Of a stretch of DNA of 64,000 nucleotides, positions 17,849 to 26,878 are shown piece after piece. Origin of the DNA: Nocardia vinacea (GTDB lineage Bacteria > Actinomycetota > Actinomycetes > Mycobacteriales > Mycobacteriaceae); the NCBI RefSeq assembly GCF_035920345.1, contig NZ_CP109149.1, positions 806,001 through 870,000 on the forward strand, written 5' to 3'. Position 1 is the first letter of the stretch. Every line of letters begins with the position of its first letter. The notes below the pieces were generated by a model, which saw only the letters and a list, made by a program, of their open reading frames with translations, searched no databases and was not told where the DNA came from. The translations under genes and the position numbers were made by a program.

Positions 17849-18835
17849 TTACACCGGCTGCGGCGACAGCGCGATCTTGGCCGACCGTCCCGGTGTTTCG
17901 CTCGCGGCCGCGGCATCGGCGGCGGACTCCAGCGGATACACGGCCTCGACATCGAGGCGCAGTGCACCCGTCGCCGCCATCCCAACGAGTTCACCGATCA
18001 GGCGCCGCATATCCTCGCCGCTGGTCTGCTCAGCCCGCTTGGAGCCCCAAAAGCCCTTGACCACAGCCTGTTTGAAGATCAGCGGACCGGGATTGATGGA
18101 CAGCGGCTGACCGGACAGTGCACCGAACGAGATCAGCTCACCGTCCTGGCCGAGCAGCGAAAGCAGCGCATCGGCCGCCCGGCCACCGACCTGGTCAACG
18201 GCGCGCACGATCGGCGCACCCGCCGTCGCCGCGACCGCCTGGTCGAGCCAGCCCTCGGATTCGGTATCGAAGACCCGTTCGAAACCCAACTCCTGCAACG
18301 CTTTAACGGAAGCTGGGCCGCGAACCAGGTTGAGCACATTGAGACCGCGTTGCCGCGCAAGCACATTCACCAGGCGACCGACCGCGCCATTGGCGGCATT
18401 GATCGCAATCCAGTCGCCCGGCGAAACCTGCAGATCCTCCAGCAGCATCAGGGAGCTGAGCGGCATCGCGAGCAACTGCGCCGCCGTCTCATCGGAAATG
18501 CTGTCCGGCAGCGGAACCACCTGCGTCGCCTTGGCCACGAAATACTCTGCCCACACATTGTGGATGCCGGAAACGCTCACGCGCTGACCGACTTCCAGGC
18601 CGGTCACATCCGATCCCAGTGCATCGATCCGACCCACGGCCTCGGTTCCCGGAATCGCGGGCAGCGACGGCTTGTAGCCGTAAACCCCGCGAATGGTCGC
18701 CAGATCGTGGTTGTGAATGGGCGCGAGGATCAGCTCGATCCGCACCTGTCCGGGCCCGGGTTCGGGCGTCGGCTGCTGTGCTGTGGTGAGCACATCCTTC
18801 GGCTCGCCGAAACTTTCGATGACTACGGCACGCAT
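17849..18835 (-). CDS. Zinc-free alcohol dehydrogenase-like / quinone reductase MDR protein
   Basis: 328-residue MDR-family oxidoreductase. The N-terminal GroES-like domain has IPGTEAVGRIDALGSDV, and the cofactor domain AANGAVGRLVNVLARQRG. The catalytic-zinc ligands of true alcohol dehydrogenases are absent, so a quinone/enoyl reductase role is more likely. It lies 15 bases downstream of ohr on the same strand, so it probably belongs to the ohrR-ohr operon and could handle quinone or aldehyde products of peroxide stress (inference). Confidence 0.85.
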   Translation of the reverse strand: MRAVVIESFGEPKDVLTTAQQPTPEPGPGQVRIELILAPIHNHDLATIRGVYGYKPSLPAIPGTEAVGRIDALGSDVTGLEVGQRVSVSGIHNVWAEYFVAKATQVVPLPDSISDETAAQLLAMPLSSLMLLEDLQVSPGDWIAINAANGAVGRLVNVLARQRGLNVLNLVRGPASVKALQELGFERVFDTESEGWLDQAVAATAGAPIVRAVDQVGGRAADALLSLLGQDGELISFGALSGQPLSINPGPLIFKQAVVKGFWGSKRAEQTSGEDMRRLIGELVGMAATGALRLDVEAVYPLESAADAAAASETPGRSAKIALSPQPV

Positions 18836-18850
18836 GGTGGATTCCTTTCG

Positions 18851-19273
18851 TCAGTCGTCGGCGAGGGTGACCTGGACGTCGATATTGCCGCGGGTCGCGT
18901 TCGAGTACGGGCACACCTGGTGCGCCTTGTCGGCGATGGTCTGCGCCTCGGCGGGGGACAGGTGCGGCAGCGAGATCTCGAGGGTGACGGTCAGCTCGAA
19001 GCCGCCCCCGTCGTTCGGGCCGATGCCGACCTTCGCGCCGACCGCGGAATCGTCGACATTCGCGCCTTCGCGCTTGCCGACCAGGCGTAGCGCACTGTGG
19101 AAGCAGGCCGCGTAGCCCGCCGCGAAGAGTTGCTCCGGGTTGGTGCCCACGCCGCTGCCACCCATTTCCTTGGGGATGTCCAGCGCGAGGTCGATCTTGC
19201 CGTCGGAGGTGCGGGCGTGGCCGTTGCGTCCGTCGCCGGTCGCGAGGGCTTCGGCGGTATACAGGGCGGTCAT
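18851..19273 (-). CDS. ohr: Organic hydroperoxide resistance protein Ohr
   Basis: Thiol peroxidase that reduces organic and fatty-acid hydroperoxides, 140 residues, exact family length. The peroxidatic Cys is Cys57 in AAGYAACFHSAL and the resolving Cys is Cys121 in VCPYSNATRGN; both are conserved, as is the GTNPEQLFAAGYAAC block. ATG 19273 overlaps the ohrR stop by four bases. The OhrR gene and its palindromic operator lie upstream, so peroxide-inducible derepression is expected. Confidence 0.96.
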   Translation of the reverse strand: MTALYTAEALATGDGRNGHARTSDGKIDLALDIPKEMGGSGVGTNPEQLFAAGYAACFHSALRLVGKREGANVDDSAVGAKVGIGPNDGGGFELTVTLEISLPHLSPAEAQTIADKAHQVCPYSNATRGNIDVQVTLADD

Positions 19274-19725
19274 GTCTGGCTCTCTTTCGATGGGGGTTGG
19301 GATACCAGCGAATCGGCAAGTCGCCGAAGGGTTTCGCGTAGTGCGACGAATTCATCAGGGGTCAGGCCGCTGACCTCGCCCATTTCCGTTGGTAGACAAC
19401 GGGCTTCGGACCGCAATTCGCGGCCGCGTTCGGTGAGTTGGATATCGACGCGACGTTCGTCGGCCGCTGCCCGGCGCCGTTCGACCAGGCCTGCCGCCTC
19501 CAACCGCTTGAGCAGCGGCGACAGCGTTCCGGAGTCGAGTAGCAGTGCTTCGCAGAGGTCGCCGACGCTGCGACCGTCGCGTTCCCACAGTGCCAACATC
19601 ACCAGGTACTGCGGATAGGTGAGCCCTAAGCGTTCGAGCTTCGGGCGATAGACCGCCGTCATCGCCCGCGACGCGGCATACAGCCGGAAGCACAACTGCT
19701 CGTCGAGGGTGAGGTGATCGGTCAT
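19270..19725 (-). CDS. ohrR: MarR-family peroxide sensor OhrR
   Basis: 151-residue winged-helix repressor. The redox-sensing Cys is present near the N-terminus (Cys12 in DEQLCFRLYAASRAM), exactly the OhrR signature, followed by YPQYLVMLALWE and the wing DERRVDIQLT. The first gene of the ohrR-ohr-MDR operon. ATG 19725 is chosen to fit the family; ATG 19731 adds two residues. No convincing SD is visible, so the transcript may be leaderless. Probably autoregulated through the palindromes at 19744-19761. Confidence 0.93.
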   Translation of the reverse strand: MTDHLTLDEQLCFRLYAASRAMTAVYRPKLERLGLTYPQYLVMLALWERDGRSVGDLCEALLLDSGTLSPLLKRLEAAGLVERRRAAADERRVDIQLTERGRELRSEARCLPTEMGEVSGLTPDEFVALRETLRRLADSLVSQPPSKESQT

Positions 19726-19743
19726 GCCCATGACGGTAGTGGG

Positions 19744-19761
19744 CAATTAAATTGTGCACAA
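19744..19761. promoter_or_regulatory. Candidate OhrR operator
   Basis: CAATTAAATTG (19744-19754) is symmetric around one central base, matching the AATT-rich character of known OhrR boxes. It is fused to the perfect palindrome TTGTGCACAA (19752-19761). It sits 19 bases upstream of the ohrR start. Confidence 0.65.
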
Positions 19762-19805
19762 CCAAATTGGCTATGCTTCACGTCACACCCGATAGGCGCC
19801 TGCGC

Positions 19806-20165
19806 TCAGCCGGCGACGCTGCCGCCGCCGATGCCCAGGTAGACGATCATCATGGTGAACAGGAACCAGCCCGCGCCCTGCCAGATCGGCCAACTCCGGC
19901 CGCGCCGCCACACGCGATAGGTCTGCACGAATGCGCAGATACCGCCGAGCATCAGCACCACGGTCGGTCCGGTCAGGATCGCGGTCTTCGCGGCGGTGTC
20001 ACAGAGCATCGTCTCCGCGGCCGCGCAGGCCCTCCGGTCGGCCGCCCATATCGCGGTGATCACGAAGACGAACGCGGCCACCACGAGCACCGCCGCCACA
20101 TAGATCGCCACCCGGCGAAACGTCCGCTCGTCCGCCGTCCACCGCTTCTCCAGATCGTTGACCAT
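19806..20165 (-). CDS. Small integral membrane protein of unknown function
   Basis: 119 residues with three predicted membrane helices (IYVAAVLVVAAFVFVITAIW, AILTGPTVVLMLGGICAFVQ, GAGWFLFTMMIVYLGIG). A cytoplasmic N-terminus begins MVNDLEKRWTADERTFRR. Two Cys lie in the loop RRACAAAETMLCD, possibly a disulfide outside the membrane. It is on the same strand as the downstream ohrR but 80 bases away. Family not recognised. Confidence 0.75.
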   Translation of the reverse strand: MVNDLEKRWTADERTFRRVAIYVAAVLVVAAFVFVITAIWAADRRACAAAETMLCDTAAKTAILTGPTVVLMLGGICAFVQTYRVWRRGRSWPIWQGAGWFLFTMMIVYLGIGGGSVAG

Positions 20166-20213
20166 GATCGCTCACCTCATGGGTGGAGTTGCCGACCGTC
20201 GCGGACCCAAACG

Positions 20214-21062
20214 TCAGGACTTGCGGCCCACGCCCGCCCAGTACCAAGCGGACTCCGGGTCTGCCGGAATGGCTTGCATTCGACCCGATAGGTCGCCGAT
20301 CAACTCCGGATGCCAGGTGACGACGGGGACGACGCCCGGTTCGACGATTTCGGTTCCGGCGAACAGAGTTTCGGTTTCGGTGCGGCTGCGCGGATTGAAG
20401 GTGATGCCGGCGGATTCGGCCGAGGCCACCACCCTGGCCATGGCGCGGGCGTCGAAATCGGCCGTGGGATGGGTGATCACGATAAAGCTGCCGGAGGGAA
20501 CCGATTCCAGCAGGTTCTCGATGATGGCGTGCGGATCGTCGCTGTCGCGGAAATACATCATGATCGCGACCAGTATGATGGCGACCGGACGGTTCAGGTC
20601 CAGAGTCGCGGTCAGGGACGGATCACGCAATATCGAGGCCGGATCGTGCAGATCCGCATGAATAAAGGCCGTTTTGCCCGCACGGGTGCTGGACATGAGT
20701 GCCCGCGCGTGCGCGAGAACGATGGGGTCGTTGTCCACATAGACCACGCGCGCGTCCGAAGCGATGCCCTGGGCGATTTCGTGGGTATTGCCCGCGGTGG
20801 GGATTCCGGTGCCGATATCGAGGAACTGGGTGACGCCCGCATCGACGACGTAGCGCACCGCGCGGCCGAGGAAGGCCCGGTTGGCGCGGGCCATACTGCG
20901 GATTGCCGGAATATGGGTGGCTATCGCATCGCCGAGTGCCCGGTCGGCCGGGTAATTATCCTTTCCGCCGAGCCAATAATCGTAAACACGAGCTTCATGA
21001 GCCACAGTCGCGTCGATTGTGGTCGGCAATCCAGTGGCGGTTTCGGCCCAGCTATCCGGCAT
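20214..21062 (-). CDS. SAM-dependent methyltransferase, DUF574 family
   Basis: 282-residue methyltransferase of the DUF574 (PF04672) family, expanded in actinobacteria. ATG 21062 has AGGAGG 8 bases upstream; a longer in-frame start at 21134 is less likely. The N-terminal signature ARVYDYWLGGKDNYPADR and SAM motif FLDIGTGIPTAGNTHE are diagnostic. VVYVDNDPIVLAHARALM is the acidic post-I loop. Substrates of this family are mostly unknown, some being O-methyltransferases in secondary metabolism. Confidence 0.92.
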   Translation of the reverse strand: MPDSWAETATGLPTTIDATVAHEARVYDYWLGGKDNYPADRALGDAIATHIPAIRSMARANRAFLGRAVRYVVDAGVTQFLDIGTGIPTAGNTHEIAQGIASDARVVYVDNDPIVLAHARALMSSTRAGKTAFIHADLHDPASILRDPSLTATLDLNRPVAIILVAIMMYFRDSDDPHAIIENLLESVPSGSFIVITHPTADFDARAMARVVASAESAGITFNPRSRTETETLFAGTEIVEPGVVPVVTWHPELIGDLSGRMQAIPADPESAWYWAGVGRKS

Positions 21063-21336
21063 GACGATTCCCTCCTGTGGCGGGGCGGGCCGTCGGGTGC
21101 CCACAACCGCCGAGCCGCCCACTGTCGGCGGCATACTCCGTCGAATTTTCCTCGCTCAGGATAGGGGTGGCGAACGGCGGGCATGCCGGGATTCGGACTG
21201 CATTAGGGGATCGATTTCGGTGTGTCGGCTGCATCACGTGATCTTGATGAGGTTGAATCATGAGGTCAATGCGTTGCAGCGGTCCATTGCGAAGTCTGTT
21301 CTTCTCCCAGCACCGGCATGCGACAAGGAGCTTGAA

Positions 21337-21618
21337 GTGAGCATGATTCTCGCCGCGTTACACGACACTGTGCTAGCCGAGGTCAGTAATCCGGAACCGG
21401 AGGCGCCGCCGATGGCGGACAAACTGATGCAAATGGGCCGGTATTTCACCTGGCTGATTCAGTTGTCCGGGGTCACCGCCATTACCTACGGCGGCGGTCG
21501 GTTCGCCTGGGAGAAATGGTCCGGAGGCGGGCTGCAGTCGCCGAAGATGATTGCCAGTGCGATGGCTGGTGGCGCGGTCGCCACCAGTGCGGGCACGATC
21601 ATGAATACCGTGCTCTAG
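21337..21618 (+). CDS. Small hydrophobic membrane protein
   Basis: 93 residues from GTG 21337, with AAGGAG 6 bases upstream (ATG 21343 is an alternative). The C-terminal half contains two moderately hydrophobic helices (WLIQLSGVTAITYGGGRFAW and IASAMAGGAVATSAGTIM) rich in Gly/Ala. The N-terminal part is acidic (VLAEVSNPEPEAPP). The layout resembles small pore or accessory subunits near conjugation genes, but no such genes are near. Function unknown. Confidence 0.65.
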   Translation: MSMILAALHDTVLAEVSNPEPEAPPMADKLMQMGRYFTWLIQLSGVTAITYGGGRFAWEKWSGGGLQSPKMIASAMAGGAVATSAGTIMNTVL

Positions 21619-21701
21619 CGACCGCATAGCATCCGTTCGAATCGAGCGCCCGCACGAATAGTCGTGCGGGCATTCATCGACGCTGAGCGAGGGGATTCGA
21701 T

Positions 21702-22697
21702 ATGTCGCCGACCTCGGAACTGGAGCATCGGCTCGCGCTCGACGAAAACCCTTATGGCCCTTTACCATCCGTGCGTGCCGCGCTGCGTGGCGCACGGATG
21801 GCGGCGAACCGGTATCCGGAGTACCTGCCGCGCAGGCTGCCCGGGGTGATCGCCGAACGGCTCGGCGTGCCGCCCGACCAGGTGGTGGTCGGAGCGGGTG
21901 CCACCGGGGTCATCACGTATATCCTGCGGGAGTTCGTCGCGCCCGGCGACGGCGTCGTTATGGCGACGCCGACGTTCGACGGGTTTCCGTTGCTGACCGA
22001 GACCATCGGCGGTCGGGCGGTGCAGATTCCGCTCACCGCGGACGGTCATCAGGATCTCGACGCCATGGTTGATGCCGTCGATACGCGCACGCCGGTGGTT
22101 GTGCTGTGCAGTCCGCACAATCCGACCGGCACCTGTATAGCGAAGGCCGAAATCGAAGAGTTCCTCGATCGGATCGATCCGTCGGTCACGGTCGTGCTCG
22201 ACGAGGCGTACATCGACTTCGTCGCCGTGGCGGATCGGGTGGACACGGCCGCCCTGTTGGCGCGGTATCCGAATCTGGTTGTGACACGGACCTTCTCCAA
22301 GGCGCACGGGTTGGCGGCGCCGCGGGTCGGATATGCGATCGGGGCGGTCCCGATGATCGCGCGAATTCGACGGTGGCAGTTGCCGTTCGGGGTGACCGCG
22401 CTGGCCGAGACCGGTGTGCTGGCATGTTATGACGCCGAGACGGAATTGGCGGTGCGCACCGCCGCGATCACCCGCGAATGCGGTCGGCTCACCGAGGGGT
22501 TGCGCGCGCTCGGCTTCGCGGTGCCGACAAGTGCGGCGAATTTCGTATACCTGGGTCGCTGCCGTGCCGCCGAAATCGACCGGCTCCGTACGGCTTTCGC
22601 GCGAGATCGCATAGCGGTCAAGCATTACGGCACGGGTATCAGGATTACGGTCGGCGATACAGCGGCGACCGATGCGGTGCTTGCCGCGTCACGCTGA
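21702..22697 (+). CDS. HisC-like PLP aminotransferase (histidinol-phosphate / aromatic type)
   Basis: 331-residue class I/II PLP aminotransferase. The substrate-side motif LDENPYGPLPSV is typical of HisC and the actinobacterial phenylalanine aminotransferase Pat. GAGATGVITYIL is the PLP phosphate cup, CSPHNPTGT the conserved Asn-Pro, LDEAYIDF the Asp-Tyr pair, and TFSKAHGLAAPRVGYAIG carries the Schiff-base Lys. Slightly shorter than HisC (about 350-370). The gene is isolated from other his genes, which favours Pat or a secondary role. ATG 21702 has a GAGGGG sequence 7 bases upstream. Confidence 0.88.
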   Translation: MSPTSELEHRLALDENPYGPLPSVRAALRGARMAANRYPEYLPRRLPGVIAERLGVPPDQVVVGAGATGVITYILREFVAPGDGVVMATPTFDGFPLLTETIGGRAVQIPLTADGHQDLDAMVDAVDTRTPVVVLCSPHNPTGTCIAKAEIEEFLDRIDPSVTVVLDEAYIDFVAVADRVDTAALLARYPNLVVTRTFSKAHGLAAPRVGYAIGAVPMIARIRRWQLPFGVTALAETGVLACYDAETELAVRTAAITRECGRLTEGLRALGFAVPTSAANFVYLGRCRAAEIDRLRTAFARDRIAVKHYGTGIRITVGDTAATDAVLAASR

Positions 22698-23501
22698 GAC
22701 CGGTGGCTTGGGAGTGTGGTCCGAGGTCACCTGATCTGGGGGCTTTCGCCCCACGACGGCCATCCGGTTCCGGACCATAGTGGCACTCGTAAAGTTCGAT
22801 TCCACCGGGTAAGGGAGGCAGCTGCGGCGGCCCGCCGCCATTCGGATCCGTGCCTCCGATACAGCTTCGACGCCTCGACCCCGATCCGCGGAGTGCGTAC
22901 TGCGGGAGGCGATTCGATAACTGCCGACCGCTGACCGGCACGACGGGCCGACCGCGCCCCTCAGCGCACTTGGAGGGACGTTGGGCCTCAGCGCGATCAC
23001 TTCGCGTGGGAGTTGGGCCCGTTCGTCGACGAGCCGCCGACCCTGCGTGCGGCATGGCGTGCGACACGCCCGGCAGGACGGTTGATTGCGCCTTGCGCGA
23101 GGTTGAGCTGGTTGGGAGTCGGTCAGTGACGAGATTATTCGCTCGATAACCCATCGACGGTGGCCTCGTCGCATGCTGGGCTCGATGCCCTCGCGGACGG
23201 CCTTGCGCCAGCATGTGCCGAAGCTCATGCTTCATATAGGAACACCGCGCACGTTGAGGGCGATCATTCGCCGAATTAACTCCGGCGGACGGTGCTAGCG
23301 GCTGGTGCCAGCGTGCTCTACCGCGGGCGCTAATACCCCGAGGAGGACCTCGCTCAGATTGTTCTCACCTCCTGGATTGAACCAGTGCCGTCGATGCCGA
23401 CGGGAGCAACACGGGCCCGCGAGCCGCCCAGGTCTCGACTGCTGCGGACGCGCCGCCCGAGCCGCGATCCTGACCCGTCACCCCTGAGCAAAGGAGCAAC
23501 G
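22698..23501. other. Gene-poor stretch with IS relics
   Basis: About 800 bases between the aminotransferase and SRPBCC gene. Several overlapping open frames exist on both strands, but their composition is Arg/Pro/Ser shadow-like. The only recognisable element is a transposase relic at 23100-23228. The segment is probably decayed mobile DNA. Confidence 0.55.
23100..23228 (-). pseudogene. IS5-like transposase C-terminal relic
   Basis: A stretch reading GIEPSMRRGHRRWVIERIISSL is close to the conserved C-terminal block of IS5/IS4-type DDE transposases (RRGIE..R.GRHRWVIERT..WL), which contains the last acidic catalytic residue. Both sides lose the frame, and the rest of the transposase is missing. 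Fragment, inactive. Confidence 0.6.
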
Positions 23502-23969
23502 ATGTCCACCATCCACTTCAAGGAGACCACGAGCTCGACACCGGAGCAGTTCGTGGCGGCGCTGACCGATTTCGGGCCGGGCCGCTCGCAGGTGTTCGGC
23601 AACAGCGCCGACAAATATCTCGAGGTGCACGACCGGGGCCGACGTGATGCCGACGTCACGGAGGGCTCGCACGGCATCTGGGAACGCCTGCACTACGACT
23701 GGTCGAACCCCGACCGCGTCGTCATGACGACCACCGACTCGAACGTATGGGGCGGCCACTCGGGTCACACCTATAGCTTCACGCGCCGGACTGACGGGAA
23801 GACCGACGTGGATGTTGTCCTGGTGCGCGAGGGCAAGAACCTCAAGGGACGGGTCCTCGGAGTCGTGGTCGGGACCGTCGGCAAACGCGTCCTGAAACAG
23901 GCCCTCGACAAGACCGTCAAGGCTATCGAAACCCGAGACAACGAAGGGGGCGCGGCAGCACCCTCGTGA
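23502..23969 (+). CDS. SRPBCC-family (START-like) protein
   Basis: 155-residue single-domain protein of the SRPBCC / polyketide-cyclase fold, a hydrophobic-ligand binding cavity. ATG 23502 is preceded by AAGGAG 6 bases upstream. The N-terminal HFKETTSSTPEQFVAALTDFGPG and mid EGSHGIWERLHYDWSNPDRVVMTTTDS strands are typical. A C-terminal helix (VGTVGKRVLKQALDKTVKAIE) closes the cavity. Ligand unknown. It follows the IS relic region, so its promoter context may have been rearranged. Confidence 0.82.
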   Translation: MSTIHFKETTSSTPEQFVAALTDFGPGRSQVFGNSADKYLEVHDRGRRDADVTEGSHGIWERLHYDWSNPDRVVMTTTDSNVWGGHSGHTYSFTRRTDGKTDVDVVLVREGKNLKGRVLGVVVGTVGKRVLKQALDKTVKAIETRDNEGGAAAPS

Positions 23970-24166
23970 CGCGACAGCTCCACCTGACACCGCGGCAGGT
24001 GCCAGGACGCTCGCCACCGGCCGCGAACGGCTCGAACTGGTGACCGCCGAGACCGCGGAACAGATCCGCACCTGGGCGGACGAGACAGCGGGGATTCAGA
24101 GGGTTGAGCGGGACTGCCCAGGACACGATCGAGACGTCGGGTCGACGACGCGGGACGCTGTGGTCG

Positions 24167-24757
24167 TCAGCGGGTGCGGTCGTAGACCAGGGCGATCTCG
24201 CCGAGTTCGCCGGTTTCCTGGTGTGCGAGTGTCCATTTCGAAGGTGGCAGGCCGTCGTCGAACAGTCGTTGGCCGCCGCCGGCGATCTCGGGGCAGATGA
24301 TGAGATAGAGCCGGTCGAGCAGGTCTGCTGCGAGGAGCGGTTTGATGATGCTTGCGCTGCTGTTGACGAGGATGTCGCCGTCGCCGGTGGTCTTCAGTTC
24401 GGTGACGATGTCGGCGGCGGGGGCGTTCACGATGCGGGTATGTTCCCACGGCGCTTCGGTCAGGGTGGTCGACAAGACCACCTTTTCGGTATCGACCAGC
24501 CATTTCGCGTATCCGCGGTCACGTGGATCGGCATTCTCGTCCTGGGCGACCGTCGGCCAGAACCCAAGGAAGCCTTCGGCATTGAGTCGGCCGAGCAAGG
24601 CCGTTGTGGCGTGTTCCCAGATGCGGTTCATGTGGTTTCGCGCGACTTCGGTTGTCGCGTAGGGGATTATCGCGCCCATGTCGGCGGGCCCGCCGGGGCC
24701 GCTGTAGCGCCCGTCGAGGGTGAGGCTGATGTTCGCGGTCACCTTGCGTCTGGTCAT
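24167..24757 (-). CDS. Dihydrofolate reductase-fold protein (RibD C-terminal family)
   Basis: 196-residue NADPH-dependent reductase of the RibD-C/DHFR-like superfamily. MTRRKVTANISLTLDGRYSGP starts the fold, ALLGRLNAEGFLGFWPTV corresponds to the active-site strand, GDGDILVNSSASIIKPLLAADLLDRLYLIICPEIAGGGQRLFDDG is the diagnostic C-terminal region. It is not a true folate enzyme by signature. ATG 24757 has AGGAAG upstream; an in-frame ATG 24802 is unsupported. Convergent with SRPBCC, tandem to the AraC gene upstream (102 bases). Confidence 0.86.
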   Translation of the reverse strand: MTRRKVTANISLTLDGRYSGPGGPADMGAIIPYATTEVARNHMNRIWEHATTALLGRLNAEGFLGFWPTVAQDENADPRDRGYAKWLVDTEKVVLSTTLTEAPWEHTRIVNAPAADIVTELKTTGDGDILVNSSASIIKPLLAADLLDRLYLIICPEIAGGGQRLFDDGLPPSKWTLAHQETGELGEIALVYDRTR

Positions 24758-24859
24758 GGTGGTGCTTCCTGCTCGATTCGATGGATACGGTCTGGAGATC
24801 ATCTCGTCATAGGTAGTCGCCGCACATGTCGGGAACGCATGCCGCTACAAGGTATTCGG

Positions 24860-25888
24860 TCAATGGCGGGCTCGGGCGAAGCGGCCCGGGGTGGTTCCGG
24901 TCCAGCGGGTGAAGGCGTGGGTGAAGCTGGAGGCGTCGGCATAGCCGAGGCGCTGGGCGACGTCTTCGACGGTGGTACCGATGGTGAGCAGTTCCTCGGC
25001 CAGCAGCTGGCGGGTCTCGGTGGCGAGTTCGCGGAAAGAGGTGTCCTCGGCGTCGAGGCGGCGACGCAGGGTGCGCACGCTCAGGCGCAACTGGGCGGCG
25101 ATCTCGTCCTGGCTCGCAGTGACACCGTGGGTGAGCAGGGCCGCGCGGACCCGGGCGGCGATGCCCTGCCGATCGCGGCGGCGCTGCATGATCTCGCCGG
25201 CCTGCTGCTCGGCCAGGACGGCGGCATGTGGATTCGCCTGGGGCATAGGCAGATCCAGGATCTCGCGGGTCATGACGATGCGGGTCACCGGCGCGTCGAA
25301 AACCGGCTCGATACCGATCAGCTCGGTGAACATATCAGCGTATTGCGGTGCGGGACAGGACAGTTCGACGATATGCGGCGATACCGGCGCCCCGAACACC
25401 TCGCGGTCCACGGTGATCAACTCGGCGATATCGCGTTCGAGCAGGAACATTCGCACATCGTCGGGGACACCGGAGTAGTCGATGATCGCCGCCGCGTCGT
25501 CACCGTTGTGCTCATCGAAACGCCACCGGCCGAATGAGTAGGCGATGTCCATGTATTCCACCCCCGCCCGCCAGGCGTGCCGCACGGTCGGGCTGCTGAC
25601 CACGGCGAAAGCCCAAATTCCGTGGGAGGATAGGTGATAACGCTGGCCTGCCTGCAATCCGAGACCTGGCACCGAGTGCAACGCGGTGACCAGGTTGCGC
25701 ACTACCTGCAACTCCTGGCGGGCGCGGATTTCGGCGCGCGGGTCCTCGAGTTCGGTAGGGGTGATCCCGGAGCCGCGCAGGCACTGCGCGAGCGTCATGC
25801 CGTGCTCGATGCCGAGTTCGACCAGGATCGCCGCGCTCGTTGTCGAGCGCGGCAGGTTCATCCGATCGGTCATCTGTCGATCGTCCAT
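24860..25888 (-). CDS. AraC-family regulator, VirS-like
   Basis: 342-residue activator with an N-terminal arabinose-binding-type domain (PF12625: GITPTELEDPRAEIRARQELQVVRNL) and a C-terminal double HTH (DEIAAQLRLSVRTLRRRLDAEDTSF and VEDVAQRLGYADASSFTHAFTRWTG). The length and architecture match Mycobacterium VirS (Rv3082c, 340 residues). In M. tuberculosis VirS is divergent from the mymA operon (FMO, hydrolase, SDR, acyl-CoA synthetase), and here too an SDR-FadD-FMO operon is divergent. Start at ATG 25888; ATG 25873 and 25861 are alternatives without a clear SD. Likely activates the 25986 operon. Confidence 0.9.
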   Translation of the reverse strand: MDDRQMTDRMNLPRSTTSAAILVELGIEHGMTLAQCLRGSGITPTELEDPRAEIRARQELQVVRNLVTALHSVPGLGLQAGQRYHLSSHGIWAFAVVSSPTVRHAWRAGVEYMDIAYSFGRWRFDEHNGDDAAAIIDYSGVPDDVRMFLLERDIAELITVDREVFGAPVSPHIVELSCPAPQYADMFTELIGIEPVFDAPVTRIVMTREILDLPMPQANPHAAVLAEQQAGEIMQRRRDRQGIAARVRAALLTHGVTASQDEIAAQLRLSVRTLRRRLDAEDTSFRELATETRQLLAEELLTIGTTVEDVAQRLGYADASSFTHAFTRWTGTTPGRFARARH

Positions 25889-25985
25889 CGAAGTGGCCGG
25901 AATAATCAAGTTTTGGCCCTGATGCACATGGTTCCACTCGTGTCGGCTTCCTAGCCTGGTGACACACGACACAGGCAAGGACTCG

Positions 25986-26846
25986 ATGATGAGTAGCAAT
26001 CTCCATGGCACGCGGGTCGCGATCACCGGCGGCGCGCGAGGTATCGGCCGGGCGACCGCGGCGGCCTTTCTGGCGGCAGGCGCGAGGGTCGCGATCGGCG
26101 ACGTCGACACCGAAGAAGTAGCGAAAACCGCTGCGGCGCTGGCGGAATCGACCGGTGGTCGGGTCTTCGGACTGACGCTGGACGTGACCGATGCACAGTC
26201 GTTCGACACATTCCTCGACCTTGCCGAAGCACAGCTGGGTGGTCTCGACGCGTTGGTCAACAATGCGGGGATCATGCCGACCGGGCGATTCCTGGACGAG
26301 CCGATCGAACTGGCCGACCGGACGATCGATATCAACCTGCGCGGGATGCTGATCGGCACGAAACTGGCCGGACGCCGGTTCGCCGCGCGGCGGCGCGGCC
26401 ACATCGTCAATGTCGCCTCGGTGCTCGGGTTGGTCGGCACACCCGGCGTAGCGACCTACTGCGCATCGAAATTCGCTGTGGTCGGACTCGGCGCGGCGCT
26501 GCACCAGGAGCTGGCCACGGATGGGGTGGCCGTGTCCACCATCTGCCCGGCCTTCGTGAATACCCAACTGATCGAGGGCCTGACGCCGAACTGGTTGGCG
26601 CGGCGCATCGGATTCGTCGAGCCCGCCGATGTGGCCCGCGCGGCGGTGGCCGCGGTGGCGAGCGGTCGCGGCGGACGACGGGTGGTTCCCGCACTGACCG
26701 GTGTGACGGCGCGGGTGCTGAGCCCGCTGCCGGAGAACCTGGCCAACCGCATCGGCCGACTGCTCGGCACCCACGACACGATCGGCAAGGCCGACACCGC
26801 CAAGCGGGCGGCGTATCTGGATCGTGTGACAGGGCCGCGGGCCTGA
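25986..26846 (+). CDS. Short-chain dehydrogenase/reductase (SadH-like)
   Basis: 286-residue SDR, first gene of the operon divergent from the VirS-like regulator. Cofactor site TGGARGIGRATA, NNAGIM, catalytic Ser in NVASVLGLVG and YCASKFA with Tyr and Lys. An extra C-terminal tail of about 40 residues resembles M. tuberculosis SadH-type proteins. ATG 25986 has AAGGA about 6 bases upstream; ATG 25989 is equivalent. The next gene starts 32 bases downstream behind GAGGAGAG. Presumed substrate: alcohol or ketone of a lipid/terpenoid-like molecule (inference). Confidence 0.9.
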   Translation: MMSSNLHGTRVAITGGARGIGRATAAAFLAAGARVAIGDVDTEEVAKTAAALAESTGGRVFGLTLDVTDAQSFDTFLDLAEAQLGGLDALVNNAGIMPTGRFLDEPIELADRTIDINLRGMLIGTKLAGRRFAARRRGHIVNVASVLGLVGTPGVATYCASKFAVVGLGAALHQELATDGVAVSTICPAFVNTQLIEGLTPNWLARRIGFVEPADVARAAVAAVASGRGGRRVVPALTGVTARVLSPLPENLANRIGRLLGTHDTIGKADTAKRAAYLDRVTGPRA

Positions 26847-26878
26847 ATGTCATCGACCTATCGAGGAGAGAACCGACA

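Noticed and set aside
22645..23235. Two overlapping minus-strand frames of 180-200 codons
   Set aside because: Only a short transposase-like stretch near the 5' end of one is convincing; the rest crosses into the aminotransferase end and is shadow-like.
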